A DNA stretch of 40,936 nucleotides, taken from assembly GCA_003161635.1 (NCBI GenBank), contig PMOA01000047.1, positions 331 to 41,266 on the forward strand, written 5' to 3'. Under the pieces are notes generated by a model. The model did not search any database and was not told the origin of the DNA. It worked only from the letters and a program-made list of their open reading frames with translations. Origin of the DNA: Limisphaerales bacterium. Lineage in GTDB: Bacteria; Verrucomicrobiota; Verrucomicrobiia; Limisphaerales; UBA11358. Shown piece by piece: positions 1 through 8,576 of the stretch (position 1 is its first letter; each line of letters starts with the position of its first letter). A program made the translations under genes and the position numbers.

Positions 1-494
1 CCGATGGGCGAGCCCAGCGGCATGACGGTGGCAACGCCGATGTCCTGCAGCCGTTTCGCCAAAACCGGATCGGCGTTGATGTAAGGCAAAACGGTGAAAC
101 CGTCCTTCACCAATATTTCGGCGGCCTTGAACGTCTCAACCGGATCGGGCAGCAGATAGCGCGGGTCGGGATGGATTTCGAGTTTCACCCATTTCGGCAG
201 ACCGGCGGCGGCGGCGAGGCGCGCGAGGCGCACGGCTTCCCCGGCGTTCATCGCGCCGCTGGTGTTGGGCAGCAGGAGAAATATTTTCGGGTCAATAAAT
301 TCCAGGATGTTGGCGAACGGATCATTTTTTCCGCTCAAATCGGCGCGGCGGAGGGCGACGGTGACCATTTCCGCGCCGCTGGCGGCGAGGGCATCGCGCA
401 TGGCTTCGGGCGACGAAAACTTGCCCGTGCCCATGATGAGGCGCGAGCGGAAAATCCGCCCGGCGATGACCAATGGCTGGCTGGCAGACGACAT
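1..494 (-). CDS. thiG: Thiazole synthase ThiG, N-terminal part (runs off the window)
   Basis: Builds the thiazole phosphate of thiamine from 1-deoxyxylulose-5-phosphate, dehydroglycine and ThiS thiocarboxylate in the cytoplasm. The reading frame from ATG at 494 gives 164 residues that follow ThiG closely: the MGTGKFSS start of the TIM barrel, [18 protein letters not shown], the [17 protein letters not shown] segment with the Schiff-base lysine, and [10 protein letters not shown] near the window edge. The C-terminal third, including the phosphate-binding loop, lies outside. No thiS or TPP riboswitch is visible in the 100 bp upstream, so the gene probably has its own start in the 495-595 gap or is read through from the regulator operon. 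Confidence 0.93.
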   Translation of the reverse strand, partial: MSSASQPLVIAGRIFRSRLIMGTGKFSSPEAMRDALAASGAEMVTVALRRADLSGKNDPFANILEFIDPKIFLLLPNTSGAMNAGEAVRLARLAAAAGLPKWVKLEIHPDPRYLLPDPVETFKAAEILVKDGFTVLPYINADPVLAKRLQDIGVATVMPLGSPI

Positions 495-595
495 TGCATC
501 CAATTTAAGAAATAATGCCGGTTTGTCGAGCAGCGAAGGCAGCCGGGTGATCTGGATGTGAAAACAAGGCCATGGGCGGTCGGCATCGCCTGCTT

Positions 596-1039
596 TCAGT
601 CTGGAAACCGGTTCCACGCCAGCCAGTAGAAGCCGAAAACCTCCATCAGCTTGGTGAACTTCTCGAAGTCCACCGGCTTCACCAGGTAGCTCCCCGCGCC
701 ATGGGTGTAGGCGTTGACTATATCCGATTCGGCGCCCGAGGTCGTGAGCACGACCGTCGGGAGGCTCTTCAATTCCTCATCCTCTTTGATCCGGCGCAAC
801 ACCTCCAGCCCGTCCACCTTGGGCAGGCGCAGGTCCAGGAGAATCAAATTCGGTCGGGGACTGGTCTTGGGGGCGGCATAGGCGCCTTGGTGGAAGAGAT
901 AATCCAGTGCCGCCTGGCCGTCGGCCACGTGAACGATGCGGTTGGCCACGCGAAAATCTCCCAGGTTGCGCCGCACGATCTCGGCGTGCGCCGGGTCGTC
1001 TTCCACGAGCAAAATGGTGATGGGGTTTCCTTTGATCAT
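596..1039 (-). CDS. Single-domain response regulator (CheY/Rcp1-like)
   Basis: A 147-aa stand-alone receiver domain that should take phosphate from a histidine kinase and act by protein contact, since it has no output domain. Visible are the acidic pocket ED14D15, phosphoacceptor D69 in [13 protein letters not shown], the T99/T100 switch and K121 in VKP. The long alpha4-beta5 region and the hydrophobic tail ([11 protein letters not shown]) resemble the Rcp1-type regulators that partner bacteriophytochrome or multi-PAS kinases (family knowledge). It is the last gene of a three-gene minus-strand set with the kinase at 1826-6181 and the regulator at 1169-1816. A palindromic repeat lies in the 129-bp gap before it. 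Confidence 0.9.
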   Translation of the reverse strand: MIKGNPITILLVEDDPAHAEIVRRNLGDFRVANRIVHVADGQAALDYLFHQGAYAAPKTSPRPNLILLDLRLPKVDGLEVLRRIKEDEELKSLPTVVLTTSGAESDIVNAYTHGAGSYLVKPVDFEKFTKLMEVFGFYWLAWNRFPD

Positions 1040-1085
1040 AACGAGGTCTCCAGGGTTTTATTCAGCATTGGGCGATTCGGATTTC

Positions 1086-1143
1086 GAGGATGCCGGGCGG
1101 CAGGGATGCCGCCGGTTACGGCAGGCAGGATGCCTGCCGCTAC
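1086..1143. repeat. Extragenic palindromic repeat, family A
   Basis: GC-rich inverted repeats lie in the gap between the two response regulators: GGCGGCAGGGATGCCGCC, and GGCAGGCAGGATGCCTGCC followed by GCTACC. The second half matches, on the opposite strand, the repeat at 10543-10600 almost base for base. It is a non-coding dispersed element and could act as a transcription attenuator or RNA stabiliser inside the operon (inference). Confidence 0.75.
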
Positions 1144-1168
1144 CGGGGCGGTGTGCTGGTTAATGTCT

Positions 1169-1816
1169 TCATTGGGTGTCGGGGTAGTCCCCCTCCAGTT
1201 TCGAGAGATACTTCTGGCTGCATTCCGGGCAGTAGCTGTGCGTAAATCGGGCGTCGGTGTGCTTCTGGATGTAGCCCTCCACCTGGCTCCAGTAGCCTTG
1301 GTCGTCGCGGATTTTCTTGCAGGCGGAGCAGATGGGCAACAAGCCGCTCAAGGTCTTGACCTTCGACAGGGCCTCCTCCAGTCGGGCAATCAATTGCTTT
1401 TGCGCCGCCACGGTCTCCCGGCGTTCGATGAGCAGCTTCCACTCGCGCAAGGCGCGCTCCACCGTGCGCGGCATCATCACAAAGGCCTCTGCGGACTTGA
1501 CGACGTAATCCAGCGCGCCCGTCTTGATCGCTTCCACCGCCACCTGCTCGTTGCCATAGCTCGTCATTACCATGATGGGAAACGGCCCGGCCTCGGGCGG
1601 ATTCGTCATGACCTCCACGGCGCGGCCGTCCGGCAGGTTCAGGTCCAGCAAGGCGAGGTCCGGCGGGTGGTCGGCGCTGCAACGGCGGAATTCCTGCAAG
1701 GTGCGCACCACCTCGATTTGAGTTTCGGCCCCGTCGGCCTCGAAGGCACGCTGGATCGCGGCGGCGTGGGCCGCTTCATCTTCCACAATCAGCAAACGCA
1801 AAGGAGATTTTCCCAT
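1169..1816 (-). CDS. Response regulator with C-terminal four-cysteine domain
   Basis: 215 aa. Residues 1-125 form a receiver domain: acidic residues E12/D13, phosphoacceptor D58 in LALLDLNLPDG, K107. A coiled-coil linker (about 127-155) leads to a short C-terminal module with GLLPICSACKKIRDD, a tryptophan-containing middle and THSYCPECSQKY. Its four cysteines (C163, C166, C196, C199) form two CxxC knuckles that probably bind zinc. The module is widespread at the end of PAS proteins and receivers, but I know of no assigned function. The receiver lacks a DNA-binding domain. The start at 1816 lies 9 bp after the stop of the large kinase, so the two are almost surely cotranscribed and probably a cognate pair. 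Confidence 0.88.
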   Translation of the reverse strand: MGKSPLRLLIVEDEAAHAAAIQRAFEADGAETQIEVVRTLQEFRRCSADHPPDLALLDLNLPDGRAVEVMTNPPEAGPFPIMVMTSYGNEQVAVEAIKTGALDYVVKSAEAFVMMPRTVERALREWKLLIERRETVAAQKQLIARLEEALSKVKTLSGLLPICSACKKIRDDQGYWSQVEGYIQKHTDARFTHSYCPECSQKYLSKLEGDYPDTQ

Positions 1817-1825
1817 AACAATTCC

Positions 1826-4800
1826 CTACGACGATTGTTCCGGCTCAAGGATAACCGCTCCGGGCAAAGTAAACAGGAAATTCGCGCCCTGTCCGGGACC
1901 GGCAGATTCGACCCAGATTCGGCCTTCGTACAGCTCCACGATTCGCTTGACCAGAGCCAGTCCCATCCCCGTTCCCTCGCCCTGCGGATTGAGTTGCTCA
2001 AACAAACCGAACACTTTCGCCTGGTAGCGCGGATCAATGCCCGCGCCATTGTCGCGCACGAAAAACACCGTCTCTGGTCCGCGCTTCTCGATGCCGATCT
2101 CGACCTGCGGCTGGGGCTGGTTCCCCATGAACTTGCAGGCGTTCTCCACCAGGTTCTGCCAGATTTCCATCAGCCGCGGACGGTCACCCTCCAGGGTCAC
2201 AACCGCATCGGCCACTTGCACCTTCACGGCGCCCGTGCTGATGCGCCCGGCGACCAGCCGGACGGCCTCCTGCGCCAGTTCCCGGAACGTGACCCGCACG
2301 GCCGGATTCTCTTTGCGGCCAACGCGCGCCAGATTGAGCAGTTCATCGAGCAACTGGCCCATCTTTTCCGTCGCGGTGTGCATGTAGGCCACATCCTGTT
2401 TTACCCGTTCCATGTCCGGGCGGGCCAGGTCCTGCTCCAGGTAGCCGAGGAAGGTCTTCACCGTCACCAGCGGACTTTTCAGGTCGTGCGACACGGTGTA
2501 GGTGAAGCGTTCCAGTTCGGAGTTTTTCTGCTTCAACTCATCTTCCTGCCGCTTGCGCTCAGTAATGTCGCTGACAATGAGGAGCAAATGCTGTTCGCCT
2601 TCGTATTGGAACGGCACAAAACGACAGGAGAACCAGGCTTTCCGGCCGAAGGTGGTGACTATTTGGGTCTCCAGTTTGCGCTCCATTTGCGCGGCCAGCG
2701 CGGCTTCAGCGGCGGCCAGCATGCCGGAGTCCTTCCACGATTCGAGCTGGCGGAAGTTTTGTTTCAGCACCTCTTCGCGCGAGCCACCGATGATTTGCCC
2801 AATGGCTTCGTTGGCAGAAACACACGGACCGGTGGCTTTGAAGACGACGATGCCCACGGGCAAGGCACGGAGCATGGTCTGGTTGAAGTTCAACGCATCG
2901 GCGACGCGTTGCGCGGCTTGCTTGCGCTCGGTGATGTCACGGAACGACCACACCCGGCCAAGGACCGCCCCTTCCATCATCATCGGGAAGTAATAGCGCT
3001 CAAAAATGCGGCCGTCCTTGAAGGCCAGCGTGTCCATCTCCACCGCGTCCGTGTTGTAGAGCGACTGCTCCTTCTTCAAAAACGCGTCCGGATCGGACAA
3101 CTGCTTCAGCACGAAATCCAACAGGGCATGGTCGTCTCCGGCATCCATGAGCGACTGGGGAATCCGCCAAAGCTCGGTAAACCGCCGGTTGGCTTTGATC
3201 ACCTTCCCCTTGTTGTCCACGGCCAGAATGCCATCGGCAGTGGATTCCAGGGTTGCCTGGAGCTCGGTTTTACTCCGGCGCAACTCCGCCTCGACCCTTT
3301 TTAAGTCGGAAATGTCAGTGGTGATGCCAAAAAGCTCCCAGCGATTTTCCGCCAGTTTTCGAACGGTCACAAACTCCTGCATCCAATGCCCAACCCCGTG
3401 TTTGTCAATGCATCGGAACACGTTGCGGTAAAAAGGCAGATCATTCAGAAAGGCGTTCCCTGCATTCCAATTCATCTGGGTGCAATCGTCACGATTGCGG
3501 CTGCGGAACCAGGCTTCCTGGTATCGTTCGCCGGCCGCCTGTTCCAGCGGTAATATCTTTTGCGCTGCTTCTTCATTTAGCACTGGAAAATCCCAGTGAA
3601 ACGGCGATTCTGGTTCCAACGCCCGTTCCCGCCAGCCTTCCGGACCTTCCACCTGGCCGGAATGCAGGATGCAGCGGGTTTGCGTAATAACCTTGAGCAG
3701 CCGTTCCTCGCTCAGGCGCAACGTTTCCTCCGCCCGCTTGATCTCGGTGATGTTGCTGGAGATGCCGCAGGTGCCGATGATTCGCCCCGCGTCATCCCGC
3801 AGGGGCAGCTTGGTGGTCAACACCCACGTTTCAGAGCCATCGGGCCAGGTCTTCTTCTCTTCGATGTTCACCAGGGACTGGCCGGTGCGGATGATCTCCT
3901 GCTCGTCAGCCAGCGCCTTGCTGGCGTGTTCCTCGGTGAAGAAATCCGCATCCGTTTTGCCGACCACCTGCGCCAGGTCGCCCAGGCCAAGCTTCCGGAC
4001 CAAGGCCGGATTGACGCGGAGAAAACGACTGGCGGCGTCCTTAAAATAGACGGGATCAGGAAGGGTCTTCATCAGGGTCGCCATCAAGGTCTGTTCGTGG
4101 TTTAGCGCCTCCTCCGCCCGCTTGCGCTCGGTGATGTCGCGCATGGTGCCCGTGAAAAACCGCTCTCCGCTCACGCGCCACTCGGCCACCGAAATTTCCA
4201 TCGGGAACACGCTGCCGTCCTCGCGCTGGCCCGCCAGCTCCACGGCCTTGTCGAGGACCAACGGTGAACCGCCCGCTTGGATCCGCTGCAAATCGGTGAA
4301 GAAATGGTTGTGCCCGGCGCGCGGCAGGATGCGCACGAGCGGCTGCCCCAGCATTTCGGCGGCGGTGTAATGGAAAATCTTTTGGGCGGCGCCGTTCCAG
4401 CCGGCGATCTCGCCCGCGGTGTTGATGGTGACAATCGCATCGTTGGCGGAATCCACCACCGCGCGGTAGCGCGCCTCGCCCTCGCGCAGCACCTCGGCCA
4501 TCTTATACCGCTCCTTGTAGAACTGGACGCGCTGATGCCGCCAGATCACGCCGATGCCCGCGCCCGCGCCGATCAGCAAAAGGCTCACGAGCAGGATGGT
4601 CAGCCACAGCCGCTCGTGCACCGGTGCATAGACTTCCGCCGTGTCCATCTTGGCCACCAGGGACCAGGGCGAATCGGACACCGCGCGCACGGCGGCGATC
4701 ACCGGCGCGCCGCGATAGTCTTTGCTTTCAACAATGCCTTCCTGCCCCAGCGCGGCTTTCACCGCGGGCATGTTGGTGTTTTCAAGAGAACTGCGCAGGT

Positions 4801-6181
4801 TGAGGGCGGTGTTGGTCTGAAACCGAAGTTCATTCAAGAACACCGCCTCGTTCCCTTCCCGGCGGATGAGCAGCGTCTCGGCCGTCTTGCTGGGCACGGG
4901 CCAGTGCTTGATGAAGGGATAAAGATACTTATCTGGGTCAATGCGCATATAGAAAACGCCCAGCGGCCGGCTGGCATCCTGTTCGTCGAAAATGGGAACC
5001 AGGATATCCAGATAGACCCGCTGGTCGTGTTCGTTCCGGTGGAAATCCTGGAAGGTTACTTGACCAGATCGCAAGATTTCAGGAATGCGCTGCGAAACAA
5101 CGGAAGACACAGGCGGCCGCCCGGTGGGGACTGACATGCGAGTGACGCCTTGAGCATCAAGCAGGCGAACATGGTCATACTGATCGGTCGCCATGAATTT
5201 GACTGCCCACTCCTGAATCTGCCGTTGCGCGTCCGCGTCCTCCGGGTGTTCGAGAAAGCGCCGCACCAGCCCGGAAAAAGCAGTGTTGTTGAAAAATACC
5301 GCGCCATCGTCCAACCGCTCCTTGCGCCAATTCACCAGTTCGCCCACCTTCAACTCGGCGATGGCGGAAAGCTGGCGCTCGACTCCGGCGCGGAATTGCC
5401 GCTCGTAGTTCCGATAGTAACGGTAGCCGACCGTGACAATGCCCGCCGCCAGGAGGGCGAAAATCAGGGCGAAGGCAAACGCAGTTCTGGAACCGATTGC
5501 CGGCGATCCGCCAGACAGCCCGGCCGGGCGACCGGCCAAAGCCAGAAGCGCAAGTCCCAGCATCACGAAGGCGAGGACGGTGTTGAGCGCCGGGGGGATG
5601 AACCTTCCACCGTAGAGCAGTGGTGCACCGTAGAGGTAAGCCAGCAGGAAAATGAAGCAAGTCCCCACGAGCACGCCCGTCGCGCCCAACGCCAGCGCGG
5701 TCCGCCAAGACCGGGTTGCGGACGGCGAAAGCGAGCCCAGAAACGACACGCTGGCGAGCAGGAAACAAAAAGCGGCCACCGGTGACATGTGTCCGATGGG
5801 CGCTCCACCAACCGTTCGGGAGGTGCTCAGGCCGAGGTGTTCAACCTCCCAATAAATGTTCAGGCAGCCCAGTGTGAACAACAGGAGCGCGACCATCGTT
5901 CCCAAGCCGACCATCGCCACGCTGATCCGAAAGGTGCGGTGGCTCAACGGCGTCCGGGTGCGCAAGCAGACAGCGACTCCATACAGAAGAAACAAAAGCG
6001 CCGTGCCTGGCGCCATCGGTATCAGATCCGCTCCGAAGCAGGCCAGTCGCGGCAAGTCCAGGATCCATCCCAGCAGCGCGAGAAGACCGGTGGCTGCCGT
6101 GGCAATGCCCGCCGTCAGCAGGAGAAAAATCAAGACGAGCGGATACCCAACACGCCGTTCTTCCTTTGCAACGGCTTTCAT
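1826..6181 (-). CDS. Very large membrane multi-PAS sensor histidine kinase
   Basis: 1451 aa. Residues 15-217 hold about six hydrophobic segments (an integral-membrane sensor-like region), followed by a further segment at 232-253. A probable periplasmic Cache-like sensor (about 258-520) ends at a membrane segment at 525-547. Then come five PAS or PAS-like domains at about 570-690, 700-820, 825-965, 970-1090 and 1095-1210; four junctions carry a DITE(R/I)K-like signature. HisKA follows with phosphoacceptor H1232 in TVSHDLKSP. The ATPase domain has WQNLVENACKF (N box), DNGAGID (1377-1383) and GEGTGMGLAL (1401-1410). HisKA plus HATPase of this form resembles phytochrome-like kinases, but no chromophore GAF domain is seen. 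The kinase heads an operon with two response regulators. The ligand is unknown. Confidence 0.93.
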   Translation of the reverse strand: MKAVAKEERRVGYPLVLIFLLLTAGIATAATGLLALLGWILDLPRLACFGADLIPMAPGTALLFLLYGVAVCLRTRTPLSHRTFRISVAMVGLGTMVALLLFTLGCLNIYWEVEHLGLSTSRTVGGAPIGHMSPVAAFCFLLASVSFLGSLSPSATRSWRTALALGATGVLVGTCFIFLLAYLYGAPLLYGGRFIPPALNTVLAFVMLGLALLALAGRPAGLSGGSPAIGSRTAFAFALIFALLAAGIVTVGYRYYRNYERQFRAGVERQLSAIAELKVGELVNWRKERLDDGAVFFNNTAFSGLVRRFLEHPEDADAQRQIQEWAVKFMATDQYDHVRLLDAQGVTRMSVPTGRPPVSSVVSQRIPEILRSGQVTFQDFHRNEHDQRVYLDILVPIFDEQDASRPLGVFYMRIDPDKYLYPFIKHWPVPSKTAETLLIRREGNEAVFLNELRFQTNTALNLRSSLENTNMPAVKAALGQEGIVESKDYRGAPVIAAVRAVSDSPWSLVAKMDTAEVYAPVHERLWLTILLVSLLLIGAGAGIGVIWRHQRVQFYKERYKMAEVLREGEARYRAVVDSANDAIVTINTAGEIAGWNGAAQKIFHYTAAEMLGQPLVRILPRAGHNHFFTDLQRIQAGGSPLVLDKAVELAGQREDGSVFPMEISVAEWRVSGERFFTGTMRDITERKRAEEALNHEQTLMATLMKTLPDPVYFKDAASRFLRVNPALVRKLGLGDLAQVVGKTDADFFTEEHASKALADEQEIIRTGQSLVNIEEKKTWPDGSETWVLTTKLPLRDDAGRIIGTCGISSNITEIKRAEETLRLSEERLLKVITQTRCILHSGQVEGPEGWRERALEPESPFHWDFPVLNEEAAQKILPLEQAAGERYQEAWFRSRNRDDCTQMNWNAGNAFLNDLPFYRNVFRCIDKHGVGHWMQEFVTVRKLAENRWELFGITTDISDLKRVEAELRRSKTELQATLESTADGILAVDNKGKVIKANRRFTELWRIPQSLMDAGDDHALLDFVLKQLSDPDAFLKKEQSLYNTDAVEMDTLAFKDGRIFERYYFPMMMEGAVLGRVWSFRDITERKQAAQRVADALNFNQTMLRALPVGIVVFKATGPCVSANEAIGQIIGGSREEVLKQNFRQLESWKDSGMLAAAEAALAAQMERKLETQIVTTFGRKAWFSCRFVPFQYEGEQHLLLIVSDITERKRQEDELKQKNSELERFTYTVSHDLKSPLVTVKTFLGYLEQDLARPDMERVKQDVAYMHTATEKMGQLLDELLNLARVGRKENPAVRVTFRELAQEAVRLVAGRISTGAVKVQVADAVVTLEGDRPRLMEIWQNLVENACKFMGNQPQPQVEIGIEKRGPETVFFVRDNGAGIDPRYQAKVFGLFEQLNPQGEGTGMGLALVKRIVELYEGRIWVESAGPGQGANFLFTLPGAVILEPEQSS

Positions 6182-6350
6182 AAGTGACTCCGATTATGAA
6201 GCGATGCCAGTAATTGGCAATCTGCAAACTGCAATATTTTCCATTCTTTGCGGTGCATCTGCACACTGCCACTACCGTGGTGGCAGTGCCCGGACGCACC
6301 CGATTGCTCCTCCCAGTCAACTTGGAACTTGGAACTTCGCACATGAAACT
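6182..6350. repeat. Gap with palindrome and short word repeats
   Basis: No gene is seen here. The gap, upstream of the kinase gene, contains the inverted repeat ACTGCCAC/GTGGCAGT around 6268-6290, and near 6321-6340 a direct repeat of AACTTGG followed by AACTTCGC. A related phrase (CACTTGGAACTTCGC) occurs immediately before hisA at about 8540-8555. The kinase promoter must lie here, but no convincing -35/-10 pair stands out. Confidence 0.5.
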
Positions 6351-8393
6351 TTAGTTCGATTTGATCCGGAAAAACGCGCGGTTGGTGCTGTTGGTGGTGG
6401 TGACGCGGAATTGCGTATTCGAGACGATGGTCTGAACGGTTGCCACCGTGTCCGTCGTCCAGCTTCCGCCCAAGTCTGATGTCTTCAGCAAGAGAAACGG
6501 CGTGCCACTCCGGTAATTCGCCACGTTAAAATTGGCTTGGAACTGGTTTCCGGAACGTGCCGGCTGGCCGGTGAATTGAATCGTCATGGGCGGGAGGTTG
6601 GACACCGAGACGCGGATGGCCGGGCCCCAAGGAAGTGTCCGGCCCGGGAGTTGTGCGCAGACGCTCAAAAGATAATCACTCGAATTAGTCGGGAAGAAAA
6701 TGAACGAGTTGCCGGCCGGGACATTGTTGGTGACTGGTGGCTGCGGCTGATCGGCATTGGAGATGGCGATGTCATCCAGGTACAAACCGACACCCGTGCT
6801 GGTCTGTGGAAAATAGCTGCCGCCAATGAAGTCGTAAATAAACCGGATTTTCGAGGTCATGCCGGCGAAGGCATTGAGCGAATTGGTGATCCGGCTGAAA
6901 CTCGTCTCGCCGCTGCCACCGCTGCCGGCCTGGCTCCACAAGTCCTGCCACGAACTGCCGGCGTTGGTTGAGATCTGGGCGCGGGCGACCTGGGCCGACC
7001 CTGCCCAGCCGAGTCTCTTGGCAAAAGTGATCTGGCTGTTGGTGCGAGGCCGGATGGAAGCGTTCAAGGTCAGGCTCTGCACGGCGGCGTCCGGCTGGCA
7101 GAAATGGAATGAATAACTGCCGGACGCCTTCACGTCGCTGGCGAACACGGAATAACCCGGCGAACTTACAATGGTGACATAGTTCGATCCATTTTCCGCG
7201 CCTTCAACCGCGGTATAAGGCTGCAGCCCGGTCATTTCCCACAGATAATTCGTGGCGGCCCCCACCGGCGTGAACGAGTAGGTGTTGTTGTTGGTCAGCG
7301 CCGCGGGATTGGGGCCGGAGATGACGGGCGCGGAGTACGCGGGAACGTAGTCCACCTTCACGTTGTACTGGTTGGTCACCCGGCCGGTGGTTTGATTGGT
7401 CAGGCCGGATGCCGTGAAGGTCATAGCGTATGTTCCGTTGGTGGTCACCGGCACGGCATAGCCGCCCGAGTTGGCCGTGATGGCGAAATACGTCGAGCCG
7501 GGCACCTGCACCGTAACGCCGCCAATCCCCTCGCCCACGTCGTAAAAACCGTTCCCGTTAAGATCATAATAAACGACGCCGGTGATCAGCGGTGTGGCCG
7601 ATTGGCTGGTGGCAAAATCTTGCGTGACCAATTGTGGCCCCACCGAGCCATTGGCGCCATCGACCACTCCAATACCGACTTCACGAAAAGTGCTGTTGTG
7701 AATGCTGCGCCGGTGTCCGGGTGGAACTTGCATCCCCCCTGTCCCCGGCCCCCAATCCACTTCAAACCCCGCATGGCCGTAAAAGACGGACTCGGAATAG
7801 GAATAAACATTCTCGCCGTAAGTGTACCAGTTGTATCCCTGGGCTGTGATCCGATCGCCCGGGCTCGAACCATCTGTTCCTGTGTGGCCTTGATATTGGT
7901 TTACGAACATGTCCTGGCTGTGCCCGCGCGCGGCAGCCATGAGTTGCCCGTTCATGGCCACCGGCGGAGAGGAGGTGATCGCGTTGAACTGCGATTGCAT
8001 CAGGTTCGTGTCCACGCCGAAATAAGCATACGCCGCCAGCACGTCGGGATCGGTCGTAGTGGCCAGAATCCAACCTTCGTGCGGCGGGTTTGCCCGGGCA
8101 CGGTTGATGTATTCGAGATAAAGCTGCTCTTCATCGGTCGGACTGCCGATGGAATAAGGTGTGTTTCCCTCGGGTGGCGGTGACAGCTTGAATTGTTTGA
8201 TCTGTGGCGAGGCCACTTCCACCGGCGGCGCGGTGGGCGGAGCTTGTGGCGTCCGGCCGCTGGTGGTTGGAGGAACGGGCTGGCCCGGAGAACAAAGCGG
8301 CATCAGAACCCAAAGGCAAACCGCCCAGATGACCGGCAAAGTGGTTTTGTTCTTGATGGATGAAGACCCGTGGAATGGTTTCGTGCGCATCAT
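6351..8393 (-). CDS. Secreted SCP/CAP-domain protein with C-terminal sandwich modules
   Basis: 680 aa. The N-terminus (lysines, hydrophobic LPVIWAVCLWVLMPLC, then a Pro/Thr-rich linker) looks like a signal peptide for export. Residues about 88-265 are a CAP (SCP/PR-1) domain: LYLEYINRARANP, AAARGHSQDM, HTGTDGSSPGDRI, GENVYSYS and the PPGHRRSIHN segment, giving the usual His/Glu pocket. Residues about 270-340 (VVYYDLNGNGFYDVGEGIGG) resemble an SdrD/Cna-B-like calcium-binding beta domain. A MAM/jellyroll-like region (about 395-545) and a final beta domain ending in AFFRIKSN follow. The substrate is unknown. A 17-bp sequence at its 3' end recurs just upstream of its start. Confidence 0.85.
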   Translation of the reverse strand: MMRTKPFHGSSSIKNKTTLPVIWAVCLWVLMPLCSPGQPVPPTTSGRTPQAPPTAPPVEVASPQIKQFKLSPPPEGNTPYSIGSPTDEEQLYLEYINRARANPPHEGWILATTTDPDVLAAYAYFGVDTNLMQSQFNAITSSPPVAMNGQLMAAARGHSQDMFVNQYQGHTGTDGSSPGDRITAQGYNWYTYGENVYSYSESVFYGHAGFEVDWGPGTGGMQVPPGHRRSIHNSTFREVGIGVVDGANGSVGPQLVTQDFATSQSATPLITGVVYYDLNGNGFYDVGEGIGGVTVQVPGSTYFAITANSGGYAVPVTTNGTYAMTFTASGLTNQTTGRVTNQYNVKVDYVPAYSAPVISGPNPAALTNNNTYSFTPVGAATNYLWEMTGLQPYTAVEGAENGSNYVTIVSSPGYSVFASDVKASGSYSFHFCQPDAAVQSLTLNASIRPRTNSQITFAKRLGWAGSAQVARAQISTNAGSSWQDLWSQAGSGGSGETSFSRITNSLNAFAGMTSKIRFIYDFIGGSYFPQTSTGVGLYLDDIAISNADQPQPPVTNNVPAGNSFIFFPTNSSDYLLSVCAQLPGRTLPWGPAIRVSVSNLPPMTIQFTGQPARSGNQFQANFNVANYRSGTPFLLLKTSDLGGSWTTDTVATVQTIVSNTQFRVTTTNSTNRAFFRIKSN
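6359..6375. repeat. 17-bp direct repeat, copy 1 (inside 3' end of the SCP gene)
   Basis: ATTTGATCCGGAAAAAC encodes the C-terminal FFRIK on the minus strand. An identical 17-mer lies at 8409-8425, just upstream of the same gene. Confidence 0.8.
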
Positions 8394-8408
8394 GGCATGT
8401 CTTGTTTC

Positions 8409-8425
8409 ATTTGATCCGGAAAAAC
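8409..8425. repeat. 17-bp direct repeat, copy 2 (remnant of a FFRIK C-terminus)
   Basis: On the minus strand this copy reads RLFFRIK followed by a TGA stop, with an in-frame stop two codons before. It looks like the leftover tail of another protein with the same C-terminal motif rather than an open gene. The surrounding gap 8394-8576 also holds short hairpins (GCGGTGAAGCGCC, CCGTTTGCAAACGG) but no further gene. Confidence 0.65.
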
Positions 8426-8576
8426 AACCGATTTTACAGCACGATTAATACCAGCTTTGCGCGGTGAAGCGCCGTTTGCAAACGGCACTCCGGTTCACCG
8501 GCAGCCTGAAATTTGGGAGCTTTGATTGGCCAAAATGACACTTGGAACTTCGCGGCTGCAATTCTAGTCTGACGCC

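Noticed and set aside
495-595. Possible TPP riboswitch ahead of thiG
   Set aside because: The gap is only about 100 bp and has none of the conserved THI-box sequence.
572-3304. Open frame of 910 codons on the plus strand
   Set aside because: It runs antisense to the response regulators and the multi-PAS kinase, has no domain motifs, and is explained by high GC and codon bias of the minus-strand genes.
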